From positions 107,448 through 171,447 of the forward strand of contig DBYW01000050.1 in assembly GCA_002311645.1 (NCBI GenBank): DNA of 64,000 nucleotides, given 5' to 3'. Source of the DNA: Bacteroidales bacterium UBA1176 (GTDB taxonomy: Bacteria; Bacteroidota; Bacteroidia; Bacteroidales; WCHB1-69). Below are positions 60,811 to 64,000 of this stretch, piece after piece; position 1 is the first letter of the stretch; every line of letters begins with the position of its first letter. Below the pieces are notes generated by a model, which did not search any database, was not told where the DNA came from, and was given only the letters and a program-made list of their open reading frames with translations. A program made the translations under genes and the position numbers.

Positions 60811-61131
60811 TTAGGCGACGCGGACGGCAGTGCCGGAGACGATGACCATCATCATGCTGTTTTTGGCTCCGAGAATCTCATAGTCGATGTCAATGCCGAC
60901 TATGGCATCGGCGCCCATCCTGATGGCGCGTTCCTGAAGCTCTTCCAGTGCCTTGTCGCGGGCTTCGATCAATTCGCGTTCGTAGGAGCTGGAACGCCCG
61001 CCAAAAATATCGCGGATGCTAGCACCAAAATCCTTTATGAAATTCACACCGATGATGACTTCGCCGCAAACGATGCCGAGGTATTCATAAATTTTTTTCC
61101 CTTCGATGTTGGGGGTTGTGGTTAAAATCAT
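60811..61131 (-). CDS. YbjQ/UPF0145-family heavy-metal-binding-type domain protein
   Basis: 106 residues, cytoplasmic. The family pattern is complete: TTTPNIEGKKIYEYLGIVCG at the start, then ELIEARDKALEELQERAIRM, GADAIVGIDIDYE and MVIVSGTAVRV. The family folds into a small pentameric beta protein; biological role is unknown despite its name. The ATP-grasp-like gene follows by 8 bases. No promoter box was obvious upstream. Confidence 0.85.
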   Translation of the reverse strand: MILTTTPNIEGKKIYEYLGIVCGEVIIGVNFIKDFGASIRDIFGGRSSSYERELIEARDKALEELQERAIRMGADAIVGIDIDYEILGAKNSMMMVIVSGTAVRVA

Positions 61132-61279
61132 ATTGCTTGTGATTTGTTAGTTGTTGAGAATTATTGACAATCTGTAAACGTCACTGAAAGTCCTGTGTGT
61201 TTGTCAGTCTGCAGATTTTAGGACGATTATTCAAGGAATGGTATGAAAATGTTTTTCATTACAAAAAGAAATAGTCAAG

Positions 61280-61630
61280 TTATGGCATTCCAGGAAAGCT
61301 GTTCACCATCTTTATGGTAAAATCAGGGAAAGCGTCCACGATGCGGATGGTGAAGTCGGGGAAAGCATCCACAAACTGCCATTCACCGCACTCATCGGCG
61401 AAGGCATTCACACTTTTCACTTTCAAATCAGGGAAGGATTCCACTATCTTCACGTCAAAGTCGGCGAATGCGGACACAATCTTGACTTTTCCATAAAGAG
61501 GGGTCTCTTTATAAGTGCAATTTTCCTTGTCAATGGGATTGCCTGATGTGTTCAAAGAGTCGGGCTGCTCGGCCCAACAATAGGTCACGAGGCAGAGAAA
61601 CAAGAGCATGAAAAGAATTTTTTTTGTCAT
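61280..61630 (-). CDS. Secreted septoil-knot-type repeat protein
   Basis: 116 residues from the ATG at 61630. Signal peptide MTKKILFMLLFLCLVTYCWA. The mature part consists of seven or so units of about 12 residues: VKIVSAFADFD, VKIVESFPDLK, VKSVNAFADEC, WQFVDAFPDFT, IRIVDAFPDFT, IKMVNSFPGMP. The pattern (V-x-[IF]-V-x-[AS]-F-[AP]-[DG]) is the one I associate with the 7(1) septoil knot family, a knotted small beta structure. Role unknown. GNAT gene is upstream by 35 bases. Confidence 0.65.
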   Translation of the reverse strand: MTKKILFMLLFLCLVTYCWAEQPDSLNTSGNPIDKENCTYKETPLYGKVKIVSAFADFDVKIVESFPDLKVKSVNAFADECGEWQFVDAFPDFTIRIVDAFPDFTIKMVNSFPGMP

Positions 61631-61665
61631 ATACCGAAAGATGATTTTGCATGATTGGTTGAACA

Positions 61666-62178
61666 TCAGACTTTAGGTGGGCTGATAGATTTCTCGTAAG
61701 CCAGTCGTTTTCCGTCGCGCACTTGCACGATGCCGCAGAGGGTGAAGCCATGTTTGCGGATGAGGTTTCGCATGGCATGGTTGCCCTGATGGGTGTCAAT
61801 GCGGAATGCTGGTGTTCCCAGCCGGGTGGCTTTGCGCTCTGCGATGGAGAGGATGTATTGAGCCACGCCATGTCGGGTGTAATCGTCGTGCACCGCGATG
61901 CGATGAACTACGACGTATGGATTGTCTGAGAGCCAGCGTCCGTCTATGCGGGCATAGTAGGGGTCATCCTCGAAGAGGATGGCGGCGTATGCCACAACCG
62001 AATCGCGTTCCAACACGACATAGCCGTTTCGCTTGGCGATGTCATTGCAAATGGACTCCTCGTTGGGGTAACCATCTTGCCACTGGTCAATACCGATGTT
62101 TTTCAGCCGTTGTTTGGCTTGGCCGATGATGGACATGATGTCCGGAAGGTCGCTGGAGCGTGCGTGACGGGAGCGCAT
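61666..62178 (-). CDS. GNAT-family N-acetyltransferase
   Basis: 170 residues. The acetyl-CoA-binding motif A is VHRIAVHDDYTRHGVAQYIL (Q/RxxGxG/A form here as RHGVAQ), followed by SIAERKATRLGTPAFRIDTH and the motif B end NLIRKHGFTLCGIVQVRDGK. The N-terminal part SSDLPDIMSIIGQAKQRLKN is typical. Substrate cannot be read. The gene lies 18 bases downstream of rnr on the same strand, so it may be read from the rnr transcript. Confidence 0.85.
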   Translation of the reverse strand: MRSRHARSSDLPDIMSIIGQAKQRLKNIGIDQWQDGYPNEESICNDIAKRNGYVVLERDSVVAYAAILFEDDPYYARIDGRWLSDNPYVVVHRIAVHDDYTRHGVAQYILSIAERKATRLGTPAFRIDTHQGNHAMRNLIRKHGFTLCGIVQVRDGKRLAYEKSISPPKV

Positions 62179-62196
62179 AGGTCAAATTACGTTAGA

Positions 62197-64000
62197 TTAC
62201 TCTTTTATCCATTCAAAATCCATCTGTTTTTTGAGCAGGTCGACGGCCACGACGCGCACCTTGAGCTTGTCGCCGAAGCGCAACGAGCGGCCGTGGTGCA
62301 ACCCGACAAGCGTGTAGTTCTCTTCGTCAATATAGTAGAAGTCGTCGTTGAGGGTGCGCATTGAGATGAGCCCTTCGCACTTGGACTCTGCCAGCTCGGC
62401 GTAGATGCCCCATTTGGAGACGCCGGAGACGGTGGCGTCGAAGGTTTCGCCCACCTTGTCGGCCAGATACTCGGCCTGCTTGTACTTGATGGAGGTGCGC
62501 TCGGCTTCGGTGGCCTGGTGCTCCATCTGCGAACAGTGCTTGCAGTACTCCTCGTACTCCTCTTTCTTGACCGACTCACCGTTGGCCAAGTAGCGGTCGA
62601 GGAGGCGGTGCACCATCAGGTCGGGATAGCGGCGGATGGGGGAGGTGAAGTGCGTGTAGTAGGGGAAGGCCAGTCCGTAGTGGCCGATGTTGTCGGTGGA
62701 GTAGCAGGCGCGGGCCATCGTGCGGATGGCCAACTTGCTGAGCATGTCGTAGTCGGCGTGCCCCTTCTGCTTCTCCAGCATATCGTTGAGCGAGCTGCTG
62801 AGCGCCTTGGGCGTGTTGGTCTTGAGCTCGAAGCCCAACTTCTTGACAAAGTTCTTGAAGGTGTCGATTTTCTCGTCCAGGGGCTTGTCGTGGATACGAT
62901 ACACGAACACGTTGGGCTCCTTGCCCGTGAGCCGTTTGCGGCCCACCTTCTCGGCCACGCGCTTGTTGGCCAGAAGCATAAACTCTTCGATGAGCCAGTT
63001 GGCCTCCTTCTGCACCTTGAGATAGACGCCGATGGGGTGGCCGCTCTCGTCGAGCTTGAATTTCACCTCCTCGGTTTCGAAGTTGATGGCGTTGTTGTCG
63101 AAGCGCTTCTTCCGCATAATCTGGGCCAGTTCGTTGAGTTTGGGCAGCACGTCGGAGAGGACGCCCTCGCCGGTGTCAATCACCTGCTGGGCCTGCTCGT
63201 AGTCGAGGCGGTGGTCGGAGTTGATGACGGTGTGGCCGAACCACTCCTTGTGGACCTTTGCGTTGTCGTCGAGGTCGAAGACGGCGCTGTAGCAGAGCTT
63301 GTCCTCGTTGGGGCGGAGCGAGCACAGGTTGTTGGAGAGTGCCTCGGGAAGCATCGGGATGGTGCGGTCCACCAGATAGACGGACGTGGCGCGGTCGTAG
63401 GCCTCCTTGTCGATGGCCGTGCCGGGGCGCACGTAATAGGAGACATCGGCGATGTGGATGCCGATGCGGTACATCCCGTTGTCCAGTTTCTCGTAAGAAA
63501 TGGCGTCGTCAAAGTCTTTGGCGTCGGCGGGGTCGATGGTGAAGGTGGTGACATCGCGGAAGTCACGGCGACGCTTGATTTCCGCAGGGTTGATGTCGGT
63601 CGGGATTGCTTCAGCTTCCTGTTCCACCTCATTGGGAAATTTGAGGGGGAAGTCGTTCTCGGCGAGAATGGCCATCATTTCCACGTTGTTGTCTCCGGGC
63701 TTGCCAAGCACGTGGATCACTTCACCGAGGGGACTGCGCGTGCCGTTGGGCCAGTCTACAATGACAACGACCACCTTGTCGCCGCTCTTGGCTTTGCGCA
63801 GCAGCCGTCCGGGAATGATGATGTCGCGGCGGAAGAAGACGTTGTCGGGGATGAAGTAGGCCACGCCTTTGCGGATGGAGATGATGCCCACGAGTTGCTT
63901 GCGACTGCGCTCGAGCACTTCCACTACCTGCCCTTCGGGACGCTTGCCACGACGGGCAGGGAAGAGTGCCACCTTGACCAAGTCGTTGTTGAGGGCGTTG
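62197..64000 (-). CDS. rnr: Ribonuclease R, 3' part (start lies beyond the window)
   Basis: The frame stays open to the window edge, so the N-terminal cold-shock domain part is missing; about 600 residues are seen. 3'-5' exoribonuclease that degrades structured RNA. The RNB catalytic centre is IDPADAKDFDDAIS (the four metal-binding Asp) followed by GIHIADVSYYVRPG; NNLCSLRPNEDKLCYSAVF, YGLAFPYYTHFTSPIRRYPD (substrate-binding RR) are intact. A C-terminal S1 domain (FDATVSGVSKWGIYAELAES) ends the protein. RNase II is shorter and lacks this layout. Confidence 0.94.
   Translation of the reverse strand, partial: NALNNDLVKVALFPARRGKRPEGQVVEVLERSRKQLVGIISIRKGVAYFIPDNVFFRRDIIIPGRLLRKAKSGDKVVVVIVDWPNGTRSPLGEVIHVLGKPGDNNVEMMAILAENDFPLKFPNEVEQEAEAIPTDINPAEIKRRRDFRDVTTFTIDPADAKDFDDAISYEKLDNGMYRIGIHIADVSYYVRPGTAIDKEAYDRATSVYLVDRTIPMLPEALSNNLCSLRPNEDKLCYSAVFDLDDNAKVHKEWFGHTVINSDHRLDYEQAQQVIDTGEGVLSDVLPKLNELAQIMRKKRFDNNAINFETEEVKFKLDESGHPIGVYLKVQKEANWLIEEFMLLANKRVAEKVGRKRLTGKEPNVFVYRIHDKPLDEKIDTFKNFVKKLGFELKTNTPKALSSSLNDMLEKQKGHADYDMLSKLAIRTMARACYSTDNIGHYGLAFPYYTHFTSPIRRYPDLMVHRLLDRYLANGESVKKEEYEEYCKHCSQMEHQATEAERTSIKYKQAEYLADKVGETFDATVSGVSKWGIYAELAESKCEGLISMRTLNDDFYYIDEENYTLVGLHHGRSLRFGDKLKVRVVAVDLLKKQMDFEWIKE

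Overview
The window reads as a Bacteroidota chromosome, most likely of the order Bacteroidales. Many genes are preceded by the Bacteroidota -7 box (TAnnTTTG, usually TATTTTTGC or TATCTTTGC) instead of an E. coli-type promoter. Shine-Dalgarno motifs are inconspicuous. There are many Sec-signal or lipoprotein envelope proteins ending in beta-barrels, and families typical of the phylum (PorT-type barrels, DUF5106/thioredoxin proteins, a short Pgi, septoil-knot and WG-repeat proteins). The species cannot be named from sequence alone. No CRISPR array, transposase, phage gene or rRNA was seen. There is one tRNA gene, an initiator tRNA-Met.

Layout. (1) 1-7348 is a type I restriction-modification operon: rhuM (start outside the window), hsdS, two unusual genes, then hsdR. 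The second half of hsdS and the two genes between hsdS and hsdR are strongly A/T-rich, while the flanking hsd genes are G/C-rich. This looks like an imported defence cassette. It encodes an SMC/ABC-type ATPase fused to a TOPRIM-like nuclease (PARIS/OLD-like) and a nucleotidyltransferase fused to a TIR/deoxyribosyltransferase-like domain. (2) 7389-14715 is a forward block of housekeeping genes: pcm, a MurU-like sugar nucleotidyltransferase, dnaA, recJ, a glycosyltransferase and a secreted M28 peptidase. (3) 14734-22554 holds the initiator tRNA, rpsA, a barrel/lipoprotein pair, a GH20 hexosaminidase and a von Willebrand A/beta-barrel fusion. (4) 22551-33658 is almost all reverse strand: hemW; an operon glmM - two thioredoxin-like proteins - alpha-oxoamine synthase; an operon of CoA-transferase subunit A - fabG - secreted propeller-like protein; and glyA. 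(5) 33874-35167 is a hemerythrin protein coupled to a LuxR-type regulator with a degenerate receiver. (6) 35200-44123 is reverse: DUF2147, a secreted bleomycin-hydrolase-like peptidase, an SDR enzyme, a barrel, a threonine-synthase-like enzyme and mfd, interrupted by one small forward membrane protein. (7) 44279-57056 is forward: mpl, DUF1573, DUF4878, tyrS, nfeD-floA-nitroreductase-nucleotidase domain, cstA, pgi, a sodium/solute symporter and an aquaporin. (8) 57116-64000 is reverse: a NAGPA-like membrane protein overlapping a LytTR regulator, a WG-repeat protein, an ATP-grasp-like protein, YbjQ, a septoil-knot protein, a GNAT and rnr (cut by the window edge).

Functional links: glmM, mpl and the MurU-like enzyme suggest peptidoglycan precursor synthesis and wall recycling. 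pgi with glmM and the hexosaminidase handles amino sugars. NfeD with FloA is the usual membrane-microdomain pair. The strongest candidate for something undescribed is the two-gene cassette at 1790-4380, inside the type I restriction operon.
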